DNA from: JANYHF01 sp031367715 | GTDB taxonomy: Bacteria > Pseudomonadota > Alphaproteobacteria > Rhizobiales > Hyphomicrobiaceae | NCBI GenBank assembly: GCA_031367715.1 | Contig: JANLQJ010000034.1 | Coordinates: 4,032 to 68,031 of the forward strand | Direction of reading: 5' to 3' | DNA: 64,000 nt | Shown: positions 1 to 10,460 of the stretch, piece after piece | Position numbering within the stretch: the first letter of the stretch is position 1 | How the letters are laid out: each line of letters starts with the position of its first letter | Notes under the pieces: model-generated | Databases searched by the model: none | Told to the model about the DNA's origin: nothing | The model's input: only the letters and a program-made list of their open reading frames with translations | Program-made: the position numbers and the translations under genes

Positions 1-575
1 CCCGCTATTGCATCGAGGCCAACAACCACGCACTGGCCCGCTACGCCGCCATCTGCCAGGCCAATGGCATTGTGCCGATGGTCGAGCCCGAGGTGTTGAT
101 GGATGGCGATCATGACATCGAGCGCAATCAGGAAGTGACTCAGGCTGTGCTGTCGGATCTGTTCGTGCAGCTCAATGCGGCGCGCGTGAAGCTAGAGGGG
201 CTGATCCTAAAACCGAACATGGTTATTTCGGGTGCGTTGGCGAGCAAGCGCGCTGGCGTCGAAGAGGTCGCGGAAAGAACGGTAAAAACCTTCCTGCGCA
301 CCGTTCCCGCCGCCACCGCCGGTATTATGTTCCTGTCCGGCGGCCAGTCGGACCAGGAGGCGACGGCGCATCTGTCGGCCATGAACGCCAACTTCAAGAT
401 GCCGTGGAAGCTCTCCTACTCCTATGGGCGCGCCCTGCAGGCGGCCGCACAGAAGGCTTGGAGCGGCAAGGCCGAGAACGTCGCCGCCGGCCAGAAGGCG
501 TTCCTGCACCGCGCCAAGATGAACTCGCTCGCGGCGGCAGGTAATTGGACGGCTGAGTTGGATAAGGCCGCGTAG
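1..575 (+). CDS. Class I fructose-bisphosphate aldolase, C-terminal part
   Basis: The reading frame is open from base 3, so the gene starts outside the window; about 190 C-terminal residues are present. Class I aldolase cleaves fructose 1,6-bisphosphate to dihydroxyacetone phosphate and glyceraldehyde 3-phosphate in the cytoplasm through a lysine Schiff base. The fragment carries the family signatures VPMVEPEVLMDGDHDI and LEGLILKPNM, the second holding the Schiff-base lysine, followed by FLSGGQSDQEAT and the C-terminal helix with LSYSYGRALQ. It matches the usual end of the family with no frame break. It is followed by a 210-base spacer holding an inverted repeat and then kdsA, so it is probably transcribed separately from kdsA. 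Identity is secure. Confidence 0.93.
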   Translation, partial: RYCIEANNHALARYAAICQANGIVPMVEPEVLMDGDHDIERNQEVTQAVLSDLFVQLNAARVKLEGLILKPNMVISGALASKRAGVEEVAERTVKTFLRTVPAATAGIMFLSGGQSDQEATAHLSAMNANFKMPWKLSYSYGRALQAAAQKAWSGKAENVAAGQKAFLHRAKMNSLAAAGNWTAELDKAA

Positions 576-587
576 CGACAGCCTCCC

Positions 588-759
588 GTGTCATCCTCGG
601 GCCCGTGTCATCCTCGGGCCCGTGTTATCCCCGGACTTGTCCCGAGGACCCATCGCGGCACGAGTCGGACTATTGGAAACGGGTTGTTGGTTATCCCGCA
701 ACCCGGTCGGCCGAGTACGGATTCGAATGGGTCCTCGGGACCAGCCCGAGGATGACATC
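588..759. repeat. Intergenic inverted-repeat element, family 1
   Basis: The spacer between the aldolase gene and kdsA holds an imperfect inverted repeat. The left arm (about 623-653) ends CCCGAGGACCCAT. The right arm (727-759) starts ATGGGTCCTCGGG and runs to GAGGATGACATC. The left end is stuttered: GTCATCCTCGGGCCCGT occurs twice in tandem just before the arm. A related copy lies at 48841-48934, and a similar GTCATCCCGGCGAAGGCCGGG hairpin forms the core of the element at 42240-42625. This looks like the short non-coding palindromic repeats common between alphaproteobacterial genes. No coding potential was seen. Confidence 0.7.
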
Positions 760-785
760 TTCCGCTGACACCCATCGGAGCCAAC

Positions 786-1634
786 ATGATCGCCGCTATG
801 ACCCCAAATCCCATCGTCAGCATCGGCTCCGTCCGCTGCGGCAACGCCCTGCCGTTGATGGTGTTTGCCGGGCCGTGCCAGCTCGAAAGCCGCGAGCACG
901 CCCTGATGGTCGCCTCAAGGTTGAAGGCCATCGCGGCGCGGCTCGGGCTCGGCCTAGTCTATAAGACCAGCTTCGACAAGGCCAACCGCACCTCGCTGGC
1001 TGGCCGCCGCGGCTTGGGACTTGAGGCTGCGCTGCCGATCTTCGATGAAATCCGGGCGAAGCTCGCCCTGCCCATCGTCACCGACGTGCACACCGCCGAA
1101 CAATGCACCGTGCTCGCTCCGCACGTCGACGTGCTGCAGATTCCCGCCTTCCTGTGCCGCCAAACCGAACTTCTGATCGCGGCGGCCAAGACCGGCAAGG
1201 TCATCAAGGTCAAGAAAGGCCAGTTCCTCGCCCCCTGGGACATGAAGAACGTGGTCGCCAAGATCACCGGCTCAGGCAACCCGAACGTGCTGCTGACCGA
1301 GCGCGGCGTCAGTTTCGGCTACAACACGCTGGTCAGCGACATGCGCGCGCTGCCCATCATGGCCGAGACCGGCTGCCCGGTGATCTTCGACGCCACGCAC
1401 TCGGTGCAGCAGCCGGGCGGCCAGGGCGCGTCCACCGGCGGCGACCGGAAGATGGTGCCCGTGCTGGCGCGCGCGGCGGTGGCGGTGGGCGTGGCCGGGC
1501 TGTTCGTCGAGACGCACCAGGACCCGGACAACGCACCGAGCGATGGGCCGAACATGGTGCCGCTGGGCGAGTTCGAGGGGCTTTTGTGCGCGCTGATGCG
1601 GATTGACGGGGTGGTGAAAGGCCCCCTTGCCTGA
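786..1634 (+). CDS. kdsA: 3-deoxy-8-phosphooctulonate synthase (KDO8P synthase)
   Basis: Condenses phosphoenolpyruvate with arabinose 5-phosphate to Kdo 8-phosphate, the precursor of the Kdo of lipopolysaccharide, in the cytoplasm. The 282-residue product is of family length and carries GPCQLES, KGQFLAPWDM, DATHSVQQPG and DPDNAPSDGPNM, which line the PEP and arabinose 5-phosphate site. The chosen start is ATG 786; ATG 798 (MTPNPIVS) is an alternative. The isomerase that makes its substrate, kdsD, lies about 45 kb downstream. A truncated second copy of the last 440 bases lies at 2008-2448, with a small secreted-protein gene between the two. Confidence 0.96.
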   Translation: MIAAMTPNPIVSIGSVRCGNALPLMVFAGPCQLESREHALMVASRLKAIAARLGLGLVYKTSFDKANRTSLAGRRGLGLEAALPIFDEIRAKLALPIVTDVHTAEQCTVLAPHVDVLQIPAFLCRQTELLIAAAKTGKVIKVKKGQFLAPWDMKNVVAKITGSGNPNVLLTERGVSFGYNTLVSDMRALPIMAETGCPVIFDATHSVQQPGGQGASTGGDRKMVPVLARAAVAVGVAGLFVETHQDPDNAPSDGPNMVPLGEFEGLLCALMRIDGVVKGPLA

Positions 1635-1729
1635 CCCCAGCTACCTTGGCATTGAACCTTTTGTGTGCCAGCCTCGACCACATGGGGGCCGCCGAGCTGT
1701 TGCCGGCTGTCGACAAAGGAGCGTTTGCT

Positions 1730-1981
1730 ATGCAGTACCATGTCTGGTCACGGTGGGCGACGGTTCTGCCCGCCTTGTGCCTGTGCCTGTTTGCGACCAA
1801 TCCTGCGGCTGCCCAGCCGCAGACTTCGGACCAATGCCACTTTGCAACAACGTGCACCTTGGTGCCGGCTAAGACAATTTCGTGTCCGCGCGATCCGAGC
1901 GATCCGAGACCGAAACCTTGCCATCGCATCATCCCCGCGCACAACGTTTGCGTCACCAAGAAAGTGTGCGACGGGCTGTAG
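1730..1981 (+). CDS. Small secreted cysteine-rich protein, unknown function
   Basis: I do not recognise this 83-residue protein. It begins at ATG 1730 behind AAAGGAG and has a clear signal peptide: a short basic start, then LPALCLCLFA, then a likely cleavage after NPAAA. The mature part of about 50 residues has six cysteines (DQCH, TTCT, ISCP, KPCH, NVCV, KVCD), which suggests a periplasmic or secreted disulfide-bonded miniprotein. It sits between kdsA and the truncated kdsA copy, so it may have arrived with the rearrangement that made the duplication. The signal peptide and ribosome-binding site make it likely to be real; its role is unknown. Confidence 0.6.
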   Translation: MQYHVWSRWATVLPALCLCLFATNPAAAQPQTSDQCHFATTCTLVPAKTISCPRDPSDPRPKPCHRIIPAHNVCVTKKVCDGL

Positions 1982-2007
1982 GGATCAGGGATCAGGTGTC
2001 AAGCGCG

Positions 2008-2448
2008 GCACGAACCGGCAAGGTGATCAAGGTCAAGAAGGGCCAATTCCTCGCCCCCTGGGACATGAAGAACGTGGTCGCCAAGATCACCGGCTCGGGC
2101 AACCCGAACGTGCTGCTGACCGAGCGCGGCGCCAGTTTCAGCTACAACACGTTGGTCAGCGACAGGCGCGCGCTGCCCATCATGGCCGAGACCGGCTGCC
2201 CGGTGATCTTCGACGCCACGCACTCGGTGCAGCAACCGGGCGGCCAGGGCGCGAGCACGGGCGGCGACCGGCGCATGGTGCCGGTGCTGGCGCGCGCAGC
2301 CGTGGCGGTCGGCGTGTCAGGGCTGTTCATCGAGACGCACGAGGATCCGGACAACGCGCCGAGCGACGGCCCGAATATGGCGCCGCTTGCTGAGTTCGAG
2401 GCGCTGATGCGGGGGCTGATGCGGATCGATGGAGTGGTCAAGGGGTAG
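2008..2448 (+). pseudogene. Truncated duplicate of kdsA (C-terminal half)
   Basis: From about 2008 to its stop the frame repeats the C-terminal half of kdsA (1187-1622) with only scattered differences, such as SDMRALP to SDRRALP and FGYNT to FSYNT. The N-terminal half, including the PEP-site motif GPCQLES, is absent. The frame is open upstream to 1882, but those residues are unrelated to KdsA. The substrate-loop motifs KGQFLAPWDM and DPDNAPSDGPNM survive, so the copy is recent or exchanges sequence with kdsA. The product cannot be a complete enzyme. The 3' ends differ: this copy stops right after VVKG, while kdsA continues three residues. Confidence 0.85.
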
Positions 2449-2689
2449 GAGGTTGCGTTTGCCTGTGAAAACAACAACCGAACGCCTGCCACATTCGCCC
2501 GAGGGATTGCGGCAATGGCGTCTGGTATACTGAAGTGTGCTATTGCTCAAACACAAAATCGGTCTCAAGGTAGGAAGCAGGTCTTCGCTCGGAAGTGATC
2601 GTTAGGTAAGCGTCACGGATGGAAGCCCCGAGGGCCGAGATATCGCATCGGCCATCGTCAGTTGCGAGTGAGGCTCGGTTCACGACAGC
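2449..2689. other. Non-coding stretch, nothing recognised
   Basis: Between the kdsA remnant and the arginine deiminase remnant I see no open frame resembling a protein family, no convincing hairpin terminator and no RNA gene. It is probably decayed sequence, since it lies between two gene remnants. Confidence 0.4.
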
Positions 2690-2905
2690 CGAACCCGGCG
2701 ACGTGGTCTTGCAATCGATGACGTTCGGAGCCGGGCGACGCCCGAAATTTGCAAAAAAGGGAGACTAAATCGGCAAGCGGCATGACGTCGCCGCCTTCCA
2801 GCGTGGCGATACCAGGAACCGTACCGGTACCATCCCACCAGATCTCATGCGGATCGTTAGCAAAACGGGGATGAAACTTGTGGACTGCGGCGAGTTTGAT
2901 CACCT
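2690..2905 (-). pseudogene. Arginine deiminase (arcA) internal fragment
   Basis: On the minus strand a short stretch reads KLAAVHKFHPRFAN, then HEIWWDG, then IATLEGGDVMPLAD. This is the arginine deiminase sequence that includes the FHP.FA and TLEGGDVMP motifs. Downstream the frame runs out of register; a shifted frame gives RTSSIARP, resembling the GMGERTSPQA region. The first 150 or so residues and the catalytic C-terminal part with the active-site cysteine are missing. Intact arginine deiminase converts arginine to citrulline and ammonia and is typically induced under low oxygen. A FixK-like box lies just upstream at 2946-2959. It is non-functional as it stands. Confidence 0.7.
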
Positions 2906-2945
2906 CGGGGTAACACTGTTGGCGCCGAGAACGCGGCCGTGGACA

Positions 2946-2959
2946 TTGACCTTGGTCAA
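2946..2959. promoter_or_regulatory. FNR/FixK-like box
   Basis: TTGACCTTGGTCAA is a symmetric site of the form TTGAC-N4-GTCAA and matches the CRP/FNR-family half-site pattern. It lies between the end of cbpM and the arginine deiminase remnant, at the position expected for a promoter of the lost minus-strand gene. It may be a relic. It is one of four such boxes between 2.9 and 14.3 kb. Confidence 0.5.
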
Positions 2960-3010
2960 TGCGCCTCGAACCTTTGGTCTCATCGCTACATTGACGCCAG
3001 CGGCACTGAC

Positions 3011-3334
3011 TCATGTCTTGGTCGTGACCCGCTTTGTGATATCTACGCGCACATCTTCGGGCTGTGCCTCAACCGCAGACAATAGCCTGCGCAGGTCCCG
3101 TCTGACCTCGTAGAGCTGATCCACGAGGGACAATACGACGGACAGGTTGCTTTCCTCGATCTGCAGTTCATAGTGCAGGTCGCAGATCAGACGCACACGG
3201 GCGACGTCCGTTGTATCGAACTGTAGACCGTCTCCGTCCGTTTGCGGGAGCACCAAGCCGAGTTCGACCCAGCGCTGCAGCGCCTCGGGCTCGAGGCAAG
3301 CCATGGCGTCGACAAGCTCTTGCTCGCCAATCAT
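3011..3334 (-). CDS. cbpM: Chaperone modulator CbpM
   Basis: A 107-residue MerR-like protein that binds the J-domain of CbpA and blocks its co-chaperone activity. The family features are the N-terminal helix-turn-helix (ELVDAMACLEPEALQRWVELGLVLP) and the middle segment VARVRLICDLHYELQIEE, followed by a leucine-rich helix. Its ATG overlaps the last four bases of cbpA, so the two are translationally coupled. The pair is transcribed leftward from a region with a FixK-like box. It is expected to tune CbpA in the cytoplasm or nucleoid rather than to regulate transcription. Confidence 0.88.
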   Translation of the reverse strand: MIGEQELVDAMACLEPEALQRWVELGLVLPQTDGDGLQFDTTDVARVRLICDLHYELQIEESNLSVVLSLVDQLYEVRRDLRRLLSAVEAQPEDVRVDITKRVTTKT

Positions 3335-4251
3335 GATGGCACCCCTTCAGTCGCGCGCGGATTGTAGGGGTGCTTGGCTTCCCATTCCGCCACCGATTTG
3401 ATAAACTCTTCGTCCGCATGATCGGGAAGCACCACCTGCAGTTCCACCAGATGATCGCCAAGTCCGCTCTTGGCCGGCACACCTTTGCCACGCAGGCGCA
3501 GAATGGTGCCGGCGTTCGAGCCTCTGGGGATTGTGAGTTGCACCGTACCCGACACGGTTTCCACCGACAATTTGGCGCCCGCCAACGCTTCGCCAATCGT
3601 TACCGGCAATGTTGATCGAATGGTGTTGCCATCGCGATGAAAGACCGCATGCGGTTTGACATGGATCTCCACCAGCGTGTCACCAGGCGCGCCAGCACCA
3701 ATGCCCGGGTGCCCCTGGCCGCGCAGGCGCAGTGACTGCCCGTCCTGCAATCCCGCCGGGATGCTGATATCGATGGTCTTGCCATCGGCCATCACGACCC
3801 GCTTCTTGGCGCCATTGACAGCCTCGATAAAGTCCACCGACAACGTGTAGTTGATATCCGGCCCCTTGGCGTTTCCTTGCGCACCGCGCGCGCCGAATAG
3901 CTCAGCGAACAGATCGCTGTCGAAGTGTTCGGTGTCGTGCCAATTGCGGTCATATTTGGATCCCGGCCCGGCGTCCGCGTGCTGACGATAGAATTCACGC
4001 TCGGGTGGTCGCGGCCGCTCGGCACCGCTGGCATTGATCTCGCCGCTGTCGAATCGCGCCCGTTTTTTGGCATCGCCGACAATGTCGTGGGCCGAGGCGA
4101 TGTCCTTGAAGCGGGCTTCCGCACTTTTATCGCCTGGATGCAAGTCCGGATGGTTCTTCTTGGCGAGGCGCAGATAGGCCTTCCGTATTTCGGTTTGGGT
4201 CGCCTCTCGGCTGACACCCAGAATCTGATAGGGATCGGCCAATCTCGTCAT
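3331..4251 (-). CDS. cbpA: DnaJ-class co-chaperone CbpA
   Basis: A curved-DNA-binding, DnaJ-like protein that stimulates DnaK. The J-domain is residues 1-70 (ADPYQILGVSREATQTEIRKA, with the HPD triad in KKNHPDLHPGD). It is followed by a short polar linker without zinc-finger cysteines and by the two C-terminal beta domains (DIDISIPAGLQDG and VQLTIPRGSNAGTILRLRGKG). Absence of the cysteine-rich zinc domain marks it as CbpA-type rather than DnaJ. I chose ATG 4251 (MTRLADPY) because the J-domain starts there; an in-frame ATG at 4287 would add twelve basic residues. It is followed immediately by cbpM. A FixK-like box 54 bases upstream suggests low-oxygen control. Confidence 0.93.
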   Translation of the reverse strand: MTRLADPYQILGVSREATQTEIRKAYLRLAKKNHPDLHPGDKSAEARFKDIASAHDIVGDAKKRARFDSGEINASGAERPRPPEREFYRQHADAGPGSKYDRNWHDTEHFDSDLFAELFGARGAQGNAKGPDINYTLSVDFIEAVNGAKKRVVMADGKTIDISIPAGLQDGQSLRLRGQGHPGIGAGAPGDTLVEIHVKPHAVFHRDGNTIRSTLPVTIGEALAGAKLSVETVSGTVQLTIPRGSNAGTILRLRGKGVPAKSGLGDHLVELQVVLPDHADEEFIKSVAEWEAKHPYNPRATEGVPS

Positions 4252-4304
4252 CCTCCGACCGCGGCGCGCTCTCACCATCCTCATCACGCCAGATCCAGCG
4301 CGCC

Positions 4305-4318
4305 TTGATGCATGTCAA
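4305..4318. promoter_or_regulatory. FNR/FixK-like box upstream of cbpA
   Basis: TTGATGCATGTCAA fits TTGAT-N4-GTCAA, one base from the canonical FNR/FixK palindrome. It lies 54 bases before the cbpA start and in the gap before the rightward gene at 4579, so it could serve either. The rest of the 4252-4578 gap shows nothing else I can support. Confidence 0.65.
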
Positions 4319-4578
4319 TGTCACGAAGTTCCAGAAGCGGTTGGTAGTTCCAGCATCGCTGGGAGAGCCGGCGCCGATGCGCGTCACGAACTCACCAAAT
4401 GTTTTTGCGCCCAGTTGGCGTGCCGCGTGCCGTTGCGGTTGACGCCTACTTCGACGCGCGGCGGATGCTCGAGCCCGGTGTCAATGCCGCCAAAGTTGCC
4501 CCCGCCGGCTGTTATCGCGACGTTCACGGTTATTTCAACCTCTGGTGCAGTCAGACGTCACCCTGGAGACAAGTCCTG

Positions 4579-4989
4579 ATGAGATCCATCTTCGCAGTGA
4601 TCGCGGCCGCCGCCGTCATGTTTGGCCTTGCAGGACTCTGGACCAGCGTCCTGTTACGCGACTATATCGCCGCCAACGTCAATCCGACAATGTTGCGTAA
4701 TCCGCCCAACCTACTGCTGGTTTTCGTCGGCTACGCGGTGCTGGCGCTGCTGATGACGCTAATCTACCGCAAGTTCGTGCCGGTCACCGCCTCGCCGCCC
4801 TGGAGCGGTTTGCGCTTCGGCCTCGCCAGCGCGGTCTGTTGGCTGATGCCGTACAGCCTCGTGTTGTTTGGGGTTTACAACTTCCCTTATGTGGTTCTGC
4901 CACTCGATTTCGCCTGGGCATTGCTCGAACAAGGCATTGGCGGACTGCTCATTGGGTTGATCATGGGCAAGGCCCCAGCCCATGCATAG
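4579..4989 (+). CDS. Small integral membrane protein, unknown
   Basis: A 136-residue protein that is mostly membrane. There are four hydrophobic segments: FAVIAAAAVMFGLAGLW, LLLVFVGYAVLALLMTLIY, LASAVCWLMPYSLVLFGVY and LLEQGIGGLLIGLIMG. I chose ATG 4579 (MRSIFAVIA), which begins just before the first segment; the frame is open back to 4399 but that part has no recognisable content. The topology and size recall DUF1761-type proteins, but I cannot assign the family firmly. Its stop overlaps the start of the Lnt-like gene by eight bases, so the two are probably co-translated. Confidence 0.65.
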   Translation: MRSIFAVIAAAAVMFGLAGLWTSVLLRDYIAANVNPTMLRNPPNLLLVFVGYAVLALLMTLIYRKFVPVTASPPWSGLRFGLASAVCWLMPYSLVLFGVYNFPYVVLPLDFAWALLEQGIGGLLIGLIMGKAPAHA

Positions 4990-6574
4990 ACACACAACTA
5001 TGCAATCGACGCTCGAACAATCCCAGGCTCGAGTGTCAGACAAACTCGTCAGTCTGTTGCTCCCGGTGGCCGCGCTGTTGGCGCAAACTTTCGCATCAGG
5101 TCGCCTGGCGGTCACGCCGGCGGTATGGCTGGCGCCGCTATTGCTCCTTGTGCTGCTTGACCGCCTGCCGAATTGGCGTGGCCTTGCGCTGATCTACGGC
5201 GCACTCTTTGTTGCGTTCCTGTTGCAATGGGATGGCTACATTCCAGCCCCCCGGCCGATCTACATTGCGGTCGCGGTCGGCTATGCGCTTGTGTCGACAC
5301 TTCCGTACGCAGCTCACTTGCTTTCGATCTGGATGCGCGGCCGAACCGATGGTCTGACGGTTCTGGCCTTTCCGGCGGCCTTGGTCGTGGTCGAGTGGCT
5401 GACACGTCTGTTCAGTCCCTACGGCAGCTGGGGCGCCGTCGGTTACGCCCTGCCGCGCAGCGAGGCCCTGTTGCAGCTTGGATCGCTGTTCGGGCTGGCG
5501 GCGGCTGCCGGAGCAGTCGGCGGCGCAGCCGCTATCGGTGCCTGGGTCGTGCGTGGCGGATTGAGCGCCAACCGTAACCGCCGCATGCTCGGCGCGCTGG
5601 CGGCAGTTGCGCTGTTGGCCTGGAGCTGGGGGGCCTGGCGTGCGCGGACTTTTCTATCGCTGCAGCCCAGCGTCGCCGTCAGCACCGTGTTCGTCCCGAT
5701 CTCGGATAAATCAATCATCTTTGGTGAGGTCGATTGGGCGGGACAGGTTGGCAAGCCGATGACCACGGCGGATCAGGTGTTTCTCGACCTCTATCTCCTG
5801 AACAAGACCGTACCGGTACCACTCGAGAGAGACGTATACGCATGGTTTGTCGGCAAGCAAGACGCGCTGCTTGCCGCCTCGGAGCGCGAAGCCGTTCTAG
5901 GGTCCAAACTCATCGTCTGGTCTGAAGGCAACGGCGTGGCATTGTTCGAACAGGAGGCCGCCTTCATTGCTCGCGGGCAGGCCCTGGCAAAGTCTCGTGG
6001 CGTCGTGCTCGTCATGACCTTGAACACCAAGCGCGTCGGCGAGACACTGAGCCAGAACAAGGCGCTGATCATCGATGCCGATGGCGAGATCCGCACCAGC
6101 TTCGCAAAGGCCAAACCGGTGCCAGGCGCCGAGAACTCCGTGGCCGGCACCGGCATTGTCGCGGTGGTGTCGACGGCCATCGGGCGCATCGCCGGCGTGA
6201 TCTGTTTCGATGCCGACCACCCCGAACTGATCCGTCAGGCCGCGACCGGCGGCGCCGATCTGCTGGTTGTGCCAGCCTATGATTGGCCCGATATCGATCC
6301 ATACCACGCCGAAATGACCGCATGGCGCGCCAGCGAACTCGGGCTGCCGATCGTGCGCAGCGCATCGTCGGGCCAATCTGCGGTGTTCGACGCCAAGGGC
6401 CGCCTGGTCGCCTCCAGCGACGCCTTCGGAGCCGCAGGTCCCGCCATGCGCGCCCGCGTTCCGATCGGACGCTTACCAACGTTGTATGCGAGATTTGGCG
6501 ACCTTGGCACGGGCATGCCCGCGATCTTGCTGTTGGCAGCTACCGTCATGCGACGCCGAACTCGGAAGGCTTAG
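4982..6574 (+). CDS. Lnt-like membrane carbon-nitrogen hydrolase
   Basis: A 530-residue protein with about six N-terminal membrane helices (residues 20-220) followed by a nitrilase-fold domain. This is the architecture of apolipoprotein N-acyltransferase, which acylates the N-terminal cysteine of lipoproteins on the periplasmic face of the inner membrane. The catalytic triad is visible as E315 (IVWSEGNG), a lysine at 376 or 378 (FAKAKPVPG) and C408 (AGVICFDADHP). The surroundings differ from housekeeping Lnt, which usually has VWPE and ICYE, so this is likely an accessory paralogue that could use other acyl or amide substrates. Start ATG 4982 overlaps the preceding gene; ATG 5000 is an alternative. 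It belongs to the low-oxygen island. Confidence 0.75.
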   Translation: MHRHTTMQSTLEQSQARVSDKLVSLLLPVAALLAQTFASGRLAVTPAVWLAPLLLLVLLDRLPNWRGLALIYGALFVAFLLQWDGYIPAPRPIYIAVAVGYALVSTLPYAAHLLSIWMRGRTDGLTVLAFPAALVVVEWLTRLFSPYGSWGAVGYALPRSEALLQLGSLFGLAAAAGAVGGAAAIGAWVVRGGLSANRNRRMLGALAAVALLAWSWGAWRARTFLSLQPSVAVSTVFVPISDKSIIFGEVDWAGQVGKPMTTADQVFLDLYLLNKTVPVPLERDVYAWFVGKQDALLAASEREAVLGSKLIVWSEGNGVALFEQEAAFIARGQALAKSRGVVLVMTLNTKRVGETLSQNKALIIDADGEIRTSFAKAKPVPGAENSVAGTGIVAVVSTAIGRIAGVICFDADHPELIRQAATGGADLLVVPAYDWPDIDPYHAEMTAWRASELGLPIVRSASSGQSAVFDAKGRLVASSDAFGAAGPAMRARVPIGRLPTLYARFGDLGTGMPAILLLAATVMRRRTRKA

Positions 6575-6627
6575 TCTACCCATCTGTGAACCAGTGATTC
6601 GCGCCTCAAACGGCAAGAGGTTTGGAA

Positions 6628-9207
<2,580 letters not shown>

Positions 9208-9228
9208 GTGGTTTCCGCAAGGCAGGCC

Positions 9229-10284
9229 ATGACACAAATCAGAGCTATTATGGCCCCGCCAGTTATTCATGGAAAGTCTCAATCAACGCGTGAGGGCTGG
9301 TTTGTGAGTAGACGAAACCTCTTGTTCGGCGGCCTGGCCTGCGTCCTTGCTGCCGCCATGTTGTTTGTCTGGTGGCGCTTTGACACGGGCATCAGAGCAG
9401 CTCGGGAGCGGGTCGCTCGCGGCAGCCTGCTGATCGAAACCCGCTGCGGCCTTATCGAGTATCAGGAGGCCGGTAAAGGCGTGCCGCTGTTGGCGGTTCA
9501 CGGCAGTGGCGGAGGCTATGACCAAGGCATGGCGTTCGCGGCCCCGCTGGTAAAAAAGGGCATCCGGGTGATCGCGATGTCCCGGTTCGGCTACTTGCGC
9601 ACGCCGATGCCTGCCGATGCATCGGCAGAGGCACAAGCCGGCGCTCACGTCTGCCTGCTGGACGCGCTCGGCATCAAACAGGCCGCTGTCATAGGTGGCT
9701 CGGCCGGTGCGCCGTCCGCGCTTCAGATGGCCATCCGCCACCCTGATCGGGTCAGCGCGCTCATTCTGCTGGTGCCGCTGGCCTACAAGCCGCCGGAGCA
9801 GACCAACTCCGCGCCGCCGCTGCCGCCGTGGCTCGAGGCCACGATGATGTCCGTGATCGGATCAGACTTTCTGTTCTGGTCAGCCATGCACCTGGCGCGC
9901 GACCAGATTATCAAGGTCGTGCTGGCCACGCCGCCCGACCTGCTGGCGGCGGCCAGTCCGAAAGAGCGTTCCCGGATCAATTCCATGCTCGATAACATCC
10001 TGCCGGTGTCCGCCCGTGCCGAGGGTTTGCGCAGCGACAGCGCCGTGGGCAAACACCTGACAGCGGCGCGGCTGGATTCGGTTCACGCGCCGACACTGAT
10101 TATCAGCTCACGTGACGACGGCTATGGCACCTATGCCAGCGCTGAGTACACCGCCAGCAAGATTGCTGGAGCCAAGTTCATCGGTTTCGAAACAGGCGGA
10201 CATACCTGGGTTGGCCATGACGACGAGGTGATGGCGGCGATTGCGGACCTGCTGAAGCCCGTCGACCAGGCGGCCAAGCCATGA
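9229..10284 (+). CDS. Membrane-anchored alpha/beta hydrolase
   Basis: A 351-residue protein with one N-terminal membrane anchor (LLFGGLACVLAAAMLFVWW, about residues 31-49) and an alpha/beta-hydrolase fold. Visible catalytic elements are the oxyanion loop LLAVHGSGGG, the nucleophile elbow GGSAG (S158), the acid SSRDDGYG and the histidine in GGHTWVGHD. The substrate cannot be told from sequence; esterase, lipase or haloperoxidase-like activity is possible. The start is uncertain: ATG 9229 has AAGGCAGG before it, while GTG 9304 (VSRRNLLFGG) begins right at the anchor. It follows the P-type ATPase by 21 bases and may be co-transcribed. Confidence 0.82.
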   Translation: MTQIRAIMAPPVIHGKSQSTREGWFVSRRNLLFGGLACVLAAAMLFVWWRFDTGIRAARERVARGSLLIETRCGLIEYQEAGKGVPLLAVHGSGGGYDQGMAFAAPLVKKGIRVIAMSRFGYLRTPMPADASAEAQAGAHVCLLDALGIKQAAVIGGSAGAPSALQMAIRHPDRVSALILLVPLAYKPPEQTNSAPPLPPWLEATMMSVIGSDFLFWSAMHLARDQIIKVVLATPPDLLAAASPKERSRINSMLDNILPVSARAEGLRSDSAVGKHLTAARLDSVHAPTLIISSRDDGYGTYASAEYTASKIAGAKFIGFETGGHTWVGHDDEVMAAIADLLKPVDQAAKP

Positions 10285-10301
10285 CCGAATAGCCATCGAT
10301 C

Positions 10302-10460
10302 TTTTTCTTTCTGGTTTTTGTTTTGCCGCTTCCCTTCTACCTCTTGGGCGCAACGGGTGGCCGGCTTCCTGGCCTGCCATTCCTCCCAGTCAGCGCATTG
10401 ATGGCGTTTGTTCCGATGATCTCGGCGCTCGTCATGGTCTATTGGCAGCGCGGTCTCGCG
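10302..10460 (+). pseudogene. CPBP-family membrane protease, N-terminal fragment
   Basis: The plus strand reads FFLVFVLPLPFYLLGA, then a short gap, then LPVSALMAFVPMISALVMVYWQRG. This resembles the first two helices of CPBP (Abi/CAAX) intramembrane proteases. The similarity stops at about 10450, where the frame runs into the 3' end of the opposite-strand gene at 10439. The conserved EExxxR catalytic helix is absent. I read it as a truncated remnant left by a deletion. The assignment rests on recall of the family's N-terminal pattern and is moderate. Confidence 0.45.

Noticed and set aside
2521..2560. A TGGTATACT motif that could belong to the TAATACCAGCC-ended repeat family
   Set aside because: Only six or seven bases match and there is no partner end within 400 bases.
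4127..4387. A minus-strand frame upstream of cbpA
   Set aside because: It overlaps the cbpA J-domain in another frame, has no family resemblance, and covers the FixK-like box.
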